This document shows, in pieces, positions 45,412-55,758 of a DNA stretch of 64,000 bases. The translations under genes were made by a program, and so were the position numbers. This DNA is from Plenodomus lindquistii (taxonomy: Eukaryota > Ascomycota > Dothideomycetes > Pleosporales > Leptosphaeriaceae). The notes beneath the pieces were generated by a model, which made no database searches, had not been told where the DNA came from, and saw only the letters and a list, made by a program, of their open reading frames with translations. Every line of letters begins with the position of its first letter. Position 1 is the first letter of the stretch. The stretch is from positions 2,046,001-2,110,000 of the forward strand of contig JANUWI010000001.1 of the NCBI GenBank assembly GCA_025504975.1, given 5' to 3'.

Positions 45412-46152
45412 TTAACGTACTGCAGTCCCGCCTGATTGCTTATCATCCAACTCAAGGAAGCGAAACCATCTCTCAGCAATCCTCCTGGCCGACACTGTCC
45501 GCCCCGCCCACGCCCGGTCACTGCTGCCCGACCCGTATCGACGAGCTGAGACATTCAATATTGACACTTCTTGCTCCCACGGATCCCCTGTGCCAGTCTC
45601 GGTTCGTATCTGCTCGTCTCCTTGGTCCATGAGTGCGTCCTCATCCTCATGCTCCTCGGCACGTCTTCGCTTGCCTTGGCATTCCACAATGATAAGCATG
45701 GCACCAGAATGGAGTGCAGCTTCAGTAGCAGCAGCAAAGGTCCGTGACAGCCCTTGGGCCGAGAATGATGTCGTCGGCGCATGCATAGCGAGTGGGCTCA
45801 CCAATACCAACCTTTCTCTGTCTTCCGTTGCACCGACCGGTGCAGTCGCAGATCGGCCGCAGGCTGTCAGATAGGCTAGCAAGGCCTGCACAGATGGACA
45901 AAACGCCAACTTGACATGCTGCGTAGTGAATAAGTTGAACAGCGTAGGCGTCACCAGATCATCCAATGAGTTCTTGCGTTGATGTTGGTCCGTCTGGTCG
46001 TGCTGCAGTGCTTCCAGAAGGTCTTCCAGGAAGGCGTCCCGACTCGAGCAGACAATGAGGGTGGTGGGAGCGGTGTTGGACTGAGTCGTGAGGATGTAGT
46101 CCAGCAGTCCAGGCAGCGTTAGCGGAGAGAGGACCACGGGCGAGAAGGACAT
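45412..46152 (-). CDS. Conserved fungal protein of unknown function, 246 aa
   Basis: One exon. It begins MSFSPVVLSPLTLPGLLDY and has alternating hydrophobic strands such as TTLIVCSSRDAFLEDLL, HVKLAFCPSVQALLAYL, LVLVSPLAMHAPTT and SGAMLIIVECQG, suggestive of an alpha/beta sandwich like RecA or Rossmann folds (inference). No Walker A motif is present. The conserved-looking FSAQGLSRTFAAATEAA helix follows, and WEQEVSILNV lies near the end. The sequence has the look of ascomycete proteins distantly related to Rad51-paralogue or Shu-type factors, but I cannot claim that. Start taken at the first ATG. Confidence 0.6.
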   Translation of the reverse strand: MSFSPVVLSPLTLPGLLDYILTTQSNTAPTTLIVCSSRDAFLEDLLEALQHDQTDQHQRKNSLDDLVTPTLFNLFTTQHVKLAFCPSVQALLAYLTACGRSATAPVGATEDRERLVLVSPLAMHAPTTSFSAQGLSRTFAAATEAALHSGAMLIIVECQGKRRRAEEHEDEDALMDQGDEQIRTETGTGDPWEQEVSILNVSARRYGSGSSDRAWAGRTVSARRIAERWFRFLELDDKQSGGTAVR

Positions 46153-46171
46153 GGCCAGACAACGCCAGCAG

Positions 46172-46215
46172 CCATGTGCATGTGCGTGTGCATGTGCATG
46201 TACATGGGCACGTGC
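46172..46215. repeat. CATGTG/CGTGTG tandem tract with CACGTG
   Basis: Imperfect copies of CATGTG, CGTGTG and CATGTA end in GGCACGTGCGTC, directly upstream of the 246-aa gene (minus start 46152). It contains a CACGTG E-box-like palindrome. It may be a microsatellite that also serves as a bHLH site. Confidence 0.5.
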
Positions 46216-46559
46216 GTCGTGTTGATGCCGGCCCTTATGTTGTTCGGGAGGCGGAGTAGAGCGTAGGCAAAAGGCAGCATGTGGTGGTGGACGCGGTGGC
46301 CATGTATCATGTTCCTATCGGCAGGCTAGCCGCTCCCCCACCACGCTGCTGCCATGTATCCATACACTAGACTATGCCTGTCAGGCACAATCAACGACTC
46401 CCTCCCCGAGCCAGAAGCCGCCCGCCGCCCAACCTCGCTGCTCGTGGGCCCAACTGCGTATAGTCGGTTCCTCGGGTAGAGCCGCAAGCCTCATCGCCGG
46501 CCGTCAGACTCTGCGCAGTGCGGTCCGACGCGTGTGCAGTGTGCTGCTGCCCGCCCGCC

Positions 46560-49354
46560 ATGGAGTCGATCAGTCGCATTTCGAATCTGCTCGAGACAGG
46601 TAGGGCGCCTTTTGTATTTGTGCACTACCAGCCCAGTCTTGTTTGACAAGTCCCTCTTGCCTTGCTTTGCTTTGCTTTGCTTTGCTTTGCTTTGCTTTGC
46701 TTTGCTTTGCTGTGCTTCGACCAAGCTACAACATGAGTGGTGTCTGCCATGCATCCTTCGACCTTTGCTCACTGGTCCTTCTCCACAGCCCGCGACCTCA
46801 CTCTCGAAGCTGCCCGCGATGCCAGCAATGCCCGCCGCACCACCGCCAAAGAGCTGCCCTCGGGCCAGCTCAAGAAGCTGCTCGACAGTAGGCAAGAGCG
46901 CGAGATCCTCGAGGGCCTGCGCAGAGTCGTCACCGTAGGTACTACCCCGCCATTACTCTCGAGCGACTTGAGACGACACACGCAATAGCAGAGACGTGTA
47001 GTAACTGACCGCAGACCATGTAGATGTCCTACCGACAACCGCCCTCGCAGACGCTGCCCTTCTTCTCCCACGTAATCAAGAATGTCGCCTCGCCGTCGCT
47101 CCAGGTCAAGAAGCTCGTCTACATCTACCTCCTCCAACATGCCGAGCACGAACCAGATACCGCCCTTCTCTCCATCAACACGATCCAAAAGTCACTCACC
47201 GACTCCAACCCCCAGCTTCGTGCGCTCGCTCTACGTGTCATGTCGAGTATCAGAGTGCCCGTCATCAGTCAGATTGTAAGCCTGGGTATCAAGCGTGGAG
47301 CTGGAGACATGTCACCTCTGGCCAGGAAAGCAGCGGCTTTGGCCATTCCGAAATGCTACAAACTGGATCCTAACACCGAGCCACAATTGCTGGAATACCT
47401 GTCCACGTTGTTGGGCGACAAGCAATACTTCGTCACAGGAGCAGCAGTTGCGGCGTTTCTGGAACTGTGCCCCGATCGGCTCGACTTGATACACCCGCAC
47501 TACCGCTCTCTGGTACGCAAACTGGTCGACATGGACGAGTGGGGCCAATTGGCAACTCTCAAGCTCATGATGGTATATGCACGGAAGTGCTTCCCACGGC
47601 GAACTAGGAAGGTCAGGAAAGCCGTGAGCAACAGTGATGCAGCTTCGAAACCTACCAAGTCGACCAAAGGGTTTTATGAATCGGAGAGCGAATCGGAAGA
47701 AGAGAAGGAGCAAGAGCAGGACATGGAAGAGATTGTCGTCTTGGACCCAGACCTCGAACTGCTGCTGAAGGGATGCCAGTCATTGCTCCAATCTCGAAAC
47801 TCTGCTGTGGTGATAGCAGTAGCCAGGACATACCTCTACCTTGGAACGCCAGAGTATTTGACGCAAGCTATCGGTCCCCTCATATCACTCCTGCGATCTG
47901 CTGGAGATATCGAGCATATCGCGCTATACAATGTAGTCCAGGTCTGTTTGTCACATCCAGAACCGTTCGTCAAGTACTATACGCACTTTCTAGTACGATC
48001 CACGGACGCGCCGCATATCTGGCGGTTGAAGCTTGAACTTCTTACGCTGATATTCCCCTACGCACAACCCCGACTGCAAAGCTTGATCTTGGCTGAGCTT
48101 AGCCACTTCTCGCATTCTGGAAGTCTGGACTCGGCGCTAGTCAAAGAGTCCGTCAGAGCTATCGGGCGTTGTTCGCAAAGTCCTGCGACGAGTCCACAGA
48201 CTTCCGCAAGATGTCTGAAGCTTCTGCTCAAGCACATCGGATCGGCGGATGCGCACTTGGTAGCTGAATCACTGGAAGTAATTCGCCATTTGATCCAGCG
48301 AGATCCCAACGCTCATCGTACGACAGTAGTTCGGTTAGCGAAGCACTTGGACGCAGCTACTAGCCCGCAAGCACGAGCGAGTATCATCTGGCTCGTCGGA
48401 GAGTTTGCAGGCATCGACCCAGAAAACAACATTGCTGCGGATGTCCTACGTATCCTGGTCAAGGGCTTTGCAGATGAAGCTGAGCCTGCCAAATTGCAGA
48501 TTGTCCTCCTCGCAGCAAAAGTGTATGTGCATCATCTGACTGCCAACCCGCCTGAGCCACCGAAACAAGAAGAGCCAAAACCAAGCCCATCCTTGCTCGA
48601 CGACTACCAAGAAGAAGGTGGAGGCTTCCGAGACGAGCACCTAGAAGCGCCACCGCAAGCCGAAGACTCCAAAAAGCAGGAAAAGCCTCACATCATTGAA
48701 GCACTTTACAACTACGTCCTCCTCCTAGTCCGCTACGACACATCCTACGACCTCCGCGACCGCGCACGCGTCTACAAAGCACTTCTTGCAACACCCACTT
48801 CCACACAACTCGCTTCTCTTCTTCTCCTTGCGCCAAAGCCCGTTCCGCACATTCCCAGCCCCAGCGAGACCCGAAAGGGCTATGTCCTCGGCAGCGCGAG
48901 CCTCGTTGTTGGCGACGAAGGCGGTGTGGGTGGTCTACGTGGATACGAAGATCTACCTCGCTGGGTCAAAGAGGGTCAAGAGCCCGATCCTGCGCTCCGC
49001 GATGAAGTCGTGTCTACCTCTACATCAACTTACGAGTTTGCACGCACTATGACTGCGGCAGACAGATTGGACGCCGCCGCTGGAGGAAGCAGTAGTAGGA
49101 TGACGCCGGAAAGCATAATGAGTCCACGGAGTCTGAACGGGATGGGTGGGGATGTGGGGGTTGGTGGTGGGGTGGGTAAGGAGAAGAAGGAGAAGACGCT
49201 TGATGATTGGTTGGCGGAGGAGAGTGGGAGTGAAGAGACGGATGATGATGAAGAGGAGGATGAGGAGGAGACGGACGAAGAAGAAGAAGAAGAAGAGAGC
49301 GAGTATGAAACGGATAGTGAGAGTGATGATGAGGGTGCTAGACTTGTGAAGTAG
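46560..49354 (+). CDS. apl6: AP-3 adaptor complex beta subunit
   Basis: Three exons (46560-46599, 46789-46934, 47024-49354) give about 838 residues. Exon 1 encodes MESISRISNLLET, then ARDLTLEAARDASNARR, then MSYRQPPSQTLPFFSHVIKN and KKLVYIYLLQHAE. These are the start of the adaptin HEAT-repeat trunk. Repeats continue to about residue 650. The last ~60 residues are strongly acidic (SGSEETDDDEEEDEEETDEE), the usual AP-3 beta hinge, with no ear domain visible. AP-3 sorts cargo from Golgi/endosomes to the vacuole. The acidic basic switch KAVSNSDAASKPTKSTKGFYESESESEEE-type loop lies near residue 260-300. Intron 1 (189 nt) holds a pentanucleotide repeat. Confidence 0.9.
46666..46710. repeat. (TTTGC)9 pentanucleotide microsatellite in an intron
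   Basis: Nine perfect TTTGC units, preceded by CTTGC variants, lie in the first intron of the AP-3 beta gene. Probably length-variable between strains. Confidence 0.85.
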
Positions 49355-49643
49355 AATGGTAAGAACAACGATGGCCTCGTCTCACCTCGGACTACCAAAG
49401 AGTACCAAGATTCGTCAAAATATCCATCAAGTGTCGTGCCACAGTATCCTGGACCATGTCATATTCAACCCCTTCAATCACAGTCAATTCCAAAACTTCG
49501 TGCGTGTCCGTCCATTGCACCAGCCCTCCCGAGCCCCTTCACATCTCCACATCTCCCAACACCGAGCTTCAAACTCTTCCCTCCTCACGTTCCCACCCAT
49601 GCCCATCCAACCCCCCCCCCCCTCTCCCATCCACACCACACGC
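49355..49643. other. Convergent 3' region with poly-C tract
   Basis: Between the AP-3 beta stop and the stop of the next minus-strand gene. A run of 14 C (about 49609-49622) is present. No gene seen. Confidence 0.4.
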
Positions 49644-50333
49644 TTACCCTGACTTCACAAACCCCACCCTCAACCCCTCAACCCCACACTCCCTATCCAC
49701 ATCCTCCCTCCTAACCCCAACATGCTCCCCCACATACTTCTCCCTCAATCTCTCCCTCTCACCCTCCCACTGCTCACCCATTACAAAACACCTCAAGCAA
49801 GGACGTAGAGACTGCGGCAGGTAGCGTGGGAAGCTGTAGGCGCAGTAGTTTGGGGCTGGGCAAGGGGGTGAAGGGGATGCGGTGGAGGTGTGGGTGTGGG
49901 ATAAGGCTGTTGATGGGGAAGGGTTGTGGTTGTGGGTTGGGAGGGGGGAAGAGGAGGGGAGGGGTAGGGGTGTGGTGGAGAGTGGGCTGGGGCGACAGTC
50001 TTCCGTCTTTCCCTCCTCCCTTCCTCCTGTAGAATCAACACCGTCGGTCGGACTAGGACTAGGTACACGCAGTCTAAACGCCGGTACATTCCGCGTCGAC
50101 GGCGTCGCAGCGCCCGCCCACATCATGCCTGTTTCCTGTGCGTCCATCGCCGTGTCGTTGCAGCGAAGCGAGGGCGCGAGCGAGGATATGGTTGCATTTG
50201 AGCGGAGCAGGTTGGGCCTGCGGGTTCTTGGAGCTTCTTCTTGTTCGCCGGTAGCGATGGCGTGCGGGCACGGCGTTATGCAGACTGTTTTGTTGTGTCC
50301 GCAGGCGAGGATTTGGAGGAGTTTGTAGCACAT
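49644..50333 (-). CDS. Cys-rich N-terminus protein of unknown function, 229 aa
   Basis: A single exon starting MCYKLLQILACGHNKTVCIT with C, CGH, C and PCPHA spacing that could bind zinc; small fungal proteins with a similar MCYK/R...C...C opening are common but uncharacterised. The middle is Ser/Pro/Thr-rich and low complexity, so part of it may be a frame shadow. A second Cys pair occurs near the C-terminus (NYCAYSFPRYL, LRPCLRCF), followed by a charged helix. Without homology I can only say the two Cys-containing ends look real. Confidence 0.5.
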   Translation of the reverse strand: MCYKLLQILACGHNKTVCITPCPHAIATGEQEEAPRTRRPNLLRSNATISSLAPSLRCNDTAMDAQETGMMWAGAATPSTRNVPAFRLRVPSPSPTDGVDSTGGREEGKTEDCRPSPLSTTPLPLPSSSPLPTHNHNPSPSTALSHTHTSTASPSPPCPAPNYCAYSFPRYLPQSLRPCLRCFVMGEQWEGERERLREKYVGEHVGVRREDVDRECGVEGLRVGFVKSG

Positions 50334-51299
50334 TGTTGGTGTTGCTTGGTGATATAGGTGGATGGGTGCTTTTGAATGTTTGGTGTCTTGGAGTGGGTTT
50401 GTATCGAGTCTTGGGGGACACGAGGCAAAGAGAGAGAGAAAGACAGTGTATGTGCGACAGACTAAGCAAAGGGTAAAGGCACAGCGTTACTAATGGTTGT
50501 ATGCCGTTTGTATGCCTCGAGCCAGTGTTTGCCTGATCATCACAGCATTGACACTACCGCCCTTCACCTTGTAACTCAACATTGCCAATCCAATCAGTAC
50601 AGCCAGCCCCATTGCCAAAAGTAAAGCCCTACTATCCCAACCCCTCACCTAATCCACCCAGAAGACCACACACGGCCAACCTACCCGTCCCTTGCCCACC
50701 TAATAGCTCTTCCTCGTGACATTCACCCAGACCCGCAAAAAAAGCACCCACACAGGGGCGACCTAAACCCGGCGATACCAACACGACAAAGTGTTCTTTT
50801 GTCTTATAATTGGGAAACAGGTTTTCGGTGGGGGAATCGAACAAGCAACCCGGAGAAGATCGGTCTGGAAGATTTCTTGCACTCCTACCGATATCGTAAC
50901 AGATGCAATGGCTCTTGACCTCTCGACCAACTGCGGGTTGTCTTGTTTGATGGGAAGATGGGGTGGTAAGAGTATTGTATAGGTGGATTTATGCGCGCAG
51001 GTGCAAAGGCTGGTGTGGTGAGGTGCGCGGAGGTGTGGTGAGTGTGAGTGAGCGCGTTTGCAGTCTGGGAGAGTGAGGCAACTACGACGAAAGATGCGTG
51101 CTTGGGAAGGCAGATCACGGGAAAGCAGATTTCACCATTTTCTCATGCTTGATGTTGTTTTAGGTTTGTATCAACCACTATGGAAGTAGATGGGACCGCT
51201 ACAACAACTGCGCTTCTCCATGCTGCGCCAGACCCGCCCTCAAACTCCAAACCGCCAAATGCGAATAGATAGGAAACATCTTCAATCCATTCCAGGACT
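50334..51299. other. Intergenic region, about 1 kb
   Basis: Contains the promoter of the Cys-rich gene and the 3' end of the prolyl-tRNA synthetase gene. A tRNA-like relic is listed separately. No protein-coding sequence recognised. Confidence 0.4.
50826..50938 (-). pseudogene. tRNA-like relic (possible type II tRNA, degenerate)
   Basis: On the minus strand TGGTCGAGAGGTCAAGAG resembles the A box and D arm of Leu/Ser tRNAs, and GTTCGATTCCCC resembles the B box. Between them is TTGCA...TGCAA, which could be an anticodon stem with a 22-nt loop (intron-like). The T stem does not pair (GCTTG against CCCCC) and the acceptor ends pair poorly, so a working tRNA is unlikely. Confidence 0.28.
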
Positions 51300-53239
51300 C
51301 TAATAGCTCCTTCCGAACAAGATCCATTGCTTGGCAGGAGTTGTGCAGTCGGGGTTGATGCACTTCGTCTTGCCAGGCTCGATACCTTCGGGCTGCTCAA
51401 AAGGAATGCACAAACTCTTTGCGCCCATAGCAGGAGCCTGCTTGTCCTCAGCCACGCCATCACCAAGTGCTGTCCTTGCACTCTTTGCCTTGACCTCATC
51501 TTCACACTTGTCACCCTCACAATGGGGGACGAGAACAACGCTCTTGTTGTTGAGGGTGGGGACGAAGTCGTCCCAGTTGGTGAGCTGTACACGGTGCTCG
51601 CGGTACTTCTTGTCCGCACGCTCGAACATATCTGACTGAATCTGCTCAAGAAGCTTGGGGATCTCTGTCTTGATGTTTTCAACGCTGGTAGTCCCACGGG
51701 CCGCATCCTTGTCGTCAACGTCGCGGCGGGAGGTGGTGACAACGCCCTTCTCGGCGTCCTTGGGTCCGAATTCGATACGAAGAGGGATACCTTTGAGCTC
51801 CCAGTCATTGAACTTCCAGCCAGGAGAGTAGCCCTCACGCCAATCGGTCTCGACGCGAACACCGGCCTCGAGCAAATCATCGGCGATGCTCTTGACCTTG
51901 CTGTACATCTCCTCTTTAGCTTCTGCGGACATCCTGAAGTCGTGTTAGTCCTGCATTTTCTCTGGGGGGAAGAAGCATACTTCGCTGTTACACCGACGGG
52001 GATCAAGACAACCTGGATCTCAGCTACCCTGGGAGGGATGACCAAACCTCGGTTGTCGCCGTGAGTCAGGATCATAACACCGATAGAGCGAGTGGTCAGA
52101 CCCCATGAGTTTTGCCATACGTGAACGTGTTCTGACTTGCCGTTCTCCTTCGCTGTGGGGTCTTCGACTGTGATGTTGAACATCTTGGAGAAGTGCTGAC
52201 CGAGACAGTGGGATGTGGCGGCTTGAATACCTCGGCCAGTAGCTGGGATGAATCCCTCGATGGTTGTTGTGTAGTCTGCGCCAGGGAATTTCTCGTTCAC
52301 TGTCTTGGTACCCTTGACTACGGGAACAGCGAGCAAGTTTTGGTAGACATCAGAATACCAGTCGAGAATCTGCAGGACTTCAGCGCTTGCCGCCTCCTTG
52401 GTAAGATGCGCGGTGTGACCCTCCTGCCAGAGGAACTCGCGAGACCGAATGAAAGGCATGGGGTCTGCATGGATTAGCAAAGATTTGTTGTTCAGGTTTC
52501 ATTAGCTTACGCTTGAATTCCCAACGAACGACGTTGTTCCACTGGTTTAGCTTCAGGGGCAAGTCACGATGCGACTGGATCTTGCGGGCGAAGTAGGGGT
52601 ACATGGCCGTCTCGGAGGTGGGACGAACGGCCACAGGCTTCTCCAAGTCCGATTTTCCACCCTTTGTCACCCATGCGACCTCTGCGGCGAAGCCTTCAAC
52701 GTGTTCCTTCTCTCGCTCTAGGTTGTCTGCGCTGATGAATATGGGGAAGTATGCGTTGCGGACTTTGAGAGTCTTGATCTGCGCGTCAAACCAGGACTTG
52801 ATTGATTCCCAAATGGCGTACGAGGAGGGTTCGAGGATGTAGCTGGAGGGTATCAGTTTCTATTTGGGTTGCGCATCAGATCTTGCATACCATCCAGCGA
52901 CCTGCGGAGTTTGTTAGCCAGGCCCTCGACGTGTTTTGAACTGGTGTAGCTCACATCGTAGTACGAGATCATTTGGCCCTTTGTAATGACCTGCTGGTAC
53001 CATTCGCCAAGATCGGCCTCTTTGGCGACATCGATACCGATCAGTGCAGCGCCTTCAATCTATTCCTTTGTCAACACCTTGTCTCTTATCTACAGTCTCT
53101 CTCCCTGGGTGTGTCTGACCTTCTTCTTGGGCTGTTGCTGGGCCTTGGGGGGCTTCTTCTCCTTGGGCTCCTTCTTCTTCTTGGGCTCGGACACGGAGAG
53201 ATCCTTCAGCTTGTCTTCGGGGGCGGAAGCTTCGGCCAT
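51300..53239 (-). CDS. Cytosolic prolyl-tRNA synthetase
   Basis: Six exons (53239-53120, 53059-52955, 52901-52891, 52842-52511, 52464-51981, 51933-51300) join in phase to 561 residues. A Lys-rich extension (KKKKEPKEKKPPKAQQQPKK) precedes the class II catalytic core: GEWYQQVITKGQMISYYD, then VAGCYILEPSSYAIWE through an 11-nt exon, motif 2 VVRWEFKHPMPFIRSREFLW, QEGHTAHL, and motif 3 GDNRGLVIPPRVAEIQ. The anticodon-binding and C-terminal ProS-type domain has four Cys (CEGDKCEDE, CINPDC) and ends ILFGRSY. There is no INS editing insert and no N-terminal Ala-X-like domain. The enzyme charges tRNA-Pro. It is divergent from cct1. Confidence 0.93.
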
Positions 53240-53742
53240 TTTGTTGATAAGTGCGTAGAGTGTACTGCAGATGATCAAGGTTAGTATGGGACACAACAAG
53301 AGCAGCGCAACGTCCGAATTCGTATATATTGACTCCAGTCGAGAGTTTAAGTAGTCTCTCAGTGCGAATTGCATCCTGCAGCGCCCGCAACACAATTATA
53401 AAACGCTCCGTTGCAGGCAAGGGCGGGGCAAGCGGGGTATTTATGCAGGGGGAATGGATACCTGTGGGCAAAGAGGCAGAGGGGGCCTTTTGGGGCGCAG
53501 CAATTGATACGAGAAAAGGGCGCGGTGTACCTTTGAATCCGCGCTCACTACAGCAGTAAACAGTCAGTCGCGCAGGGTCGTGTGGTGTTGCGCCCAAAGT
53601 GGAGGGGTCGAGTCACTGCTGCAGGGGTCCCCGCTAGCGCGATATCAGACGGAGCGACCTTTCGCCGACGTGTTGGAGAATTTGTGGAAGCGCGTGGGGA
53701 GGCAGCAACAACAAACCGCGTAAACAGCTGCAGTGCGACAAC
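53240..53742. promoter_or_regulatory. Divergent promoter, prolyl-tRNA synthetase and CCT1
   Basis: 503 bp between start codons of two translation/folding housekeeping genes. No TATA box is obvious. Open frames across it on both strands are not coding. Confidence 0.45.
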
Positions 53743-55563
53743 ATGGCAGGAATCTTCGAGCAGTCTCGTAGCGGCGGAACTCTGTGTAAGCTTGGGCGAG
53801 CTGGGGAGGGCCGGGAACACAGCTAACAGCAGGCAGTTCTTGGGGGGCAGAAAATCAGTGGGCAGGACATCCGCGACCAGAATGTCCTCGCGACCCAGGC
53901 GATATCCAACATTGTCAAGTCGTCCTTTGGGCCGTCTGGCCTCGACAAGATGATGGTCGACGACATTGGCGATGTCACCGTGACAAACGACGGCGCTACC
54001 ATCCTCAGCTTGCTCGACATTGAGCACCCCGCAGGCAAGATTCTCGTCGATTTGGCACAACAGCAGGACAAGGAGGTTGGCGATGGAACCACCTCAGTCG
54101 TCATAATAGCGGCGGAGCTGTTGCGGCGGGCGAACGAGCTTATGAAGAACAAGATCCACCCCACCACCATCATCACAGGGTACAGGCTGGCACTGAGGGA
54201 GGCGGTCAAATACATGAACGAGAACATCAGCACAAAGGTCGATGCGCTCGGTCGCGACTCGCTCGTCAACATCGCGAAGACGTCCATGTCCAGCAAGATC
54301 ATCGGCTCCGACTCCGACTTCTTCGCCAACATGGTCGTAGACGGCATGACCGCTGTCAAGATGACCAACAACAAGGGCGAGGTCAAGTACCCCGTCAAGG
54401 CTGTCAACATCCTCAAGGCACACGGCCAGAGCGCGACACAGTCGATACTGGTCAAGGGATACGCCCTCAACTGCACAGTCGCCTCGCAAGCGATGAAGAC
54501 ACGCATTACGGACGCTAAGATCGCGGTTCTTGACATCAACCTGCAGAAGGAGCGCATGAAGTTGGGCGTACACATCACAATCGACGACCCGGAGCAATTG
54601 GAGAAGATCCGAGAGCGTGAAGCTGGCATTGTTACCGACCGGATTGACATGATCTTGAAGGCCGGCGCCAACGTCATCTTCACAACAAAGGGTATCGACG
54701 ACATGTGTCTGAAGCAGTTCATCGAAAAGGGCGCTATGGCTGTACGGAGATGCAAAAAGGAGGATTTGAGGAGGATAGCAAAGGCCACGGGAGCTACCAT
54801 GGTCAGCACCCTGTCGGATCTGAACGGAGACGAGAAGTTCGAGGCAGCCAACTTGGGTCATGCCGAGGAGGTAGCCCAGGAGCGCATCTCAGACGACGAG
54901 TGCATCTTGGTCAAGGGTACCAAGGCATTCTCCTCCGCATCCATCATTCTACGTGGAGCGAACGACTATGCTTTGGACGAGATGGAGCGATCAGTCCACG
55001 ACTCGTTGTCCGCCGTGAAGCGAACCCTTGAGAGCGGTCGTATCGTACCCGGTGGTGGCGCTGTCGAGACTGCTCTGCACATCTACCTGGAAGAGTGGGC
55101 AACATCAGTGGTAAGTCCAGACTCAACATCGCTGCCACGAAGAACGTAGCTAACGATCTCCCAGGGCTCCCGAGAGCAACTCGCTATTGCAGCCTTTGCC
55201 CAATCCCTCCTCTCCATCCCCAAAACCCTCGCCATCAACGCCGCAAAAGACGCCACCGAACTCGTCGCAAACCTCCGCTCCCGTCACGCCCTCTCACAAC
55301 GCACAGTTAACCCCTCCGACCCCTCTTCACAAGACGCAAAACAGCTCGCCAAGTCAAAGAACTACAAAAACTACGGGTTGGACCTTTCGAACGGCAAGGT
55401 GCACGATTGTTTGAAGGCAGGTGTGCTGGAGCCCAGTATGAGCAAGGTCAAGCAGCTGAAATCTGCGGTTGAAGCGTGCGTGGCGATTATGCGTATTGAT
55501 ACCCTTATCAAGCTGGATCCGGAAGAGAGGGGCGGAGGAGATGACGATGGACATGGGCATTAG
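53743..55563 (+). CDS. cct1: Chaperonin TCP-1 alpha subunit (CCT1)
   Basis: Three exons (53743-53785, 53837-55110, 55165-55563) give 571 residues. The first exon MAGIFEQSRSGGTL is joined through a GTAAGC donor to FLGGQKISGQDIRDQ. The group II chaperonin ATP motifs are visible: VKSSFGPSGLDKMMVDDIGD, VTNDGATIL and QDKEVGDGTTSVVI (catalytic Asp in GDGTT), plus VPGGGAVETALH near the C-terminal equatorial domain. SSKIIGSDSDFF and KGIDDMCLKQF are alpha-subunit specific. CCT folds actin, tubulin and WD proteins in the cytosol. The end GGGDDDGHGH is an acidic/His tail. The minus-strand frame of 342 codons over it is a shadow. Confidence 0.95.
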
Positions 55564-55758
55564 ATGTTGAAGCAAACTCATCCAGCGCTGCAGTGTCATT
55601 GTGACAATACCATAGAAGACATGATCACGATAGCGTAATGAAAAGCCTCGATGATCCTGATGCAAAACCTTTGATATTTATTCCAAATTCCCGCCTGCAT
55701 CTTATATAACAAATAATCGAAAAAGCCTCCGAGACCCAGAATATGGGGAGTTTTCCAG
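55564..55758. terminator. Convergent 3' region
   Basis: About 195 bp between the CCT1 stop and the stop of the RING ligase gene. Expected to carry both 3' ends; no clear motif. Confidence 0.35.

Noticed and set aside
35785..46152. Functional cluster of SUMO, Bqt4-like, RhoGDI and succinate-CoA ligase genes
   Set aside because: The genes are on mixed strands, have separate promoters and no shared pathway; proximity is probably incidental.
46657..46710. Possible CRISPR-like or regulatory array
   Set aside because: A simple pentanucleotide microsatellite in an intron; no spacers, and the genome is eukaryotic.
49456..49824. Overlapping Pro/Ser-rich plus-strand frames
   Set aside because: Low-complexity pyrimidine-rich sequence at the 3' end of two convergent genes; no start context or conserved motif.
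53823..54851. 342-codon open frame on the minus strand
   Set aside because: It lies entirely antisense to the CCT1 coding exon and encodes low-complexity Ser/Met/Thr-rich sequence; it is a shadow caused by codon bias of the real gene.
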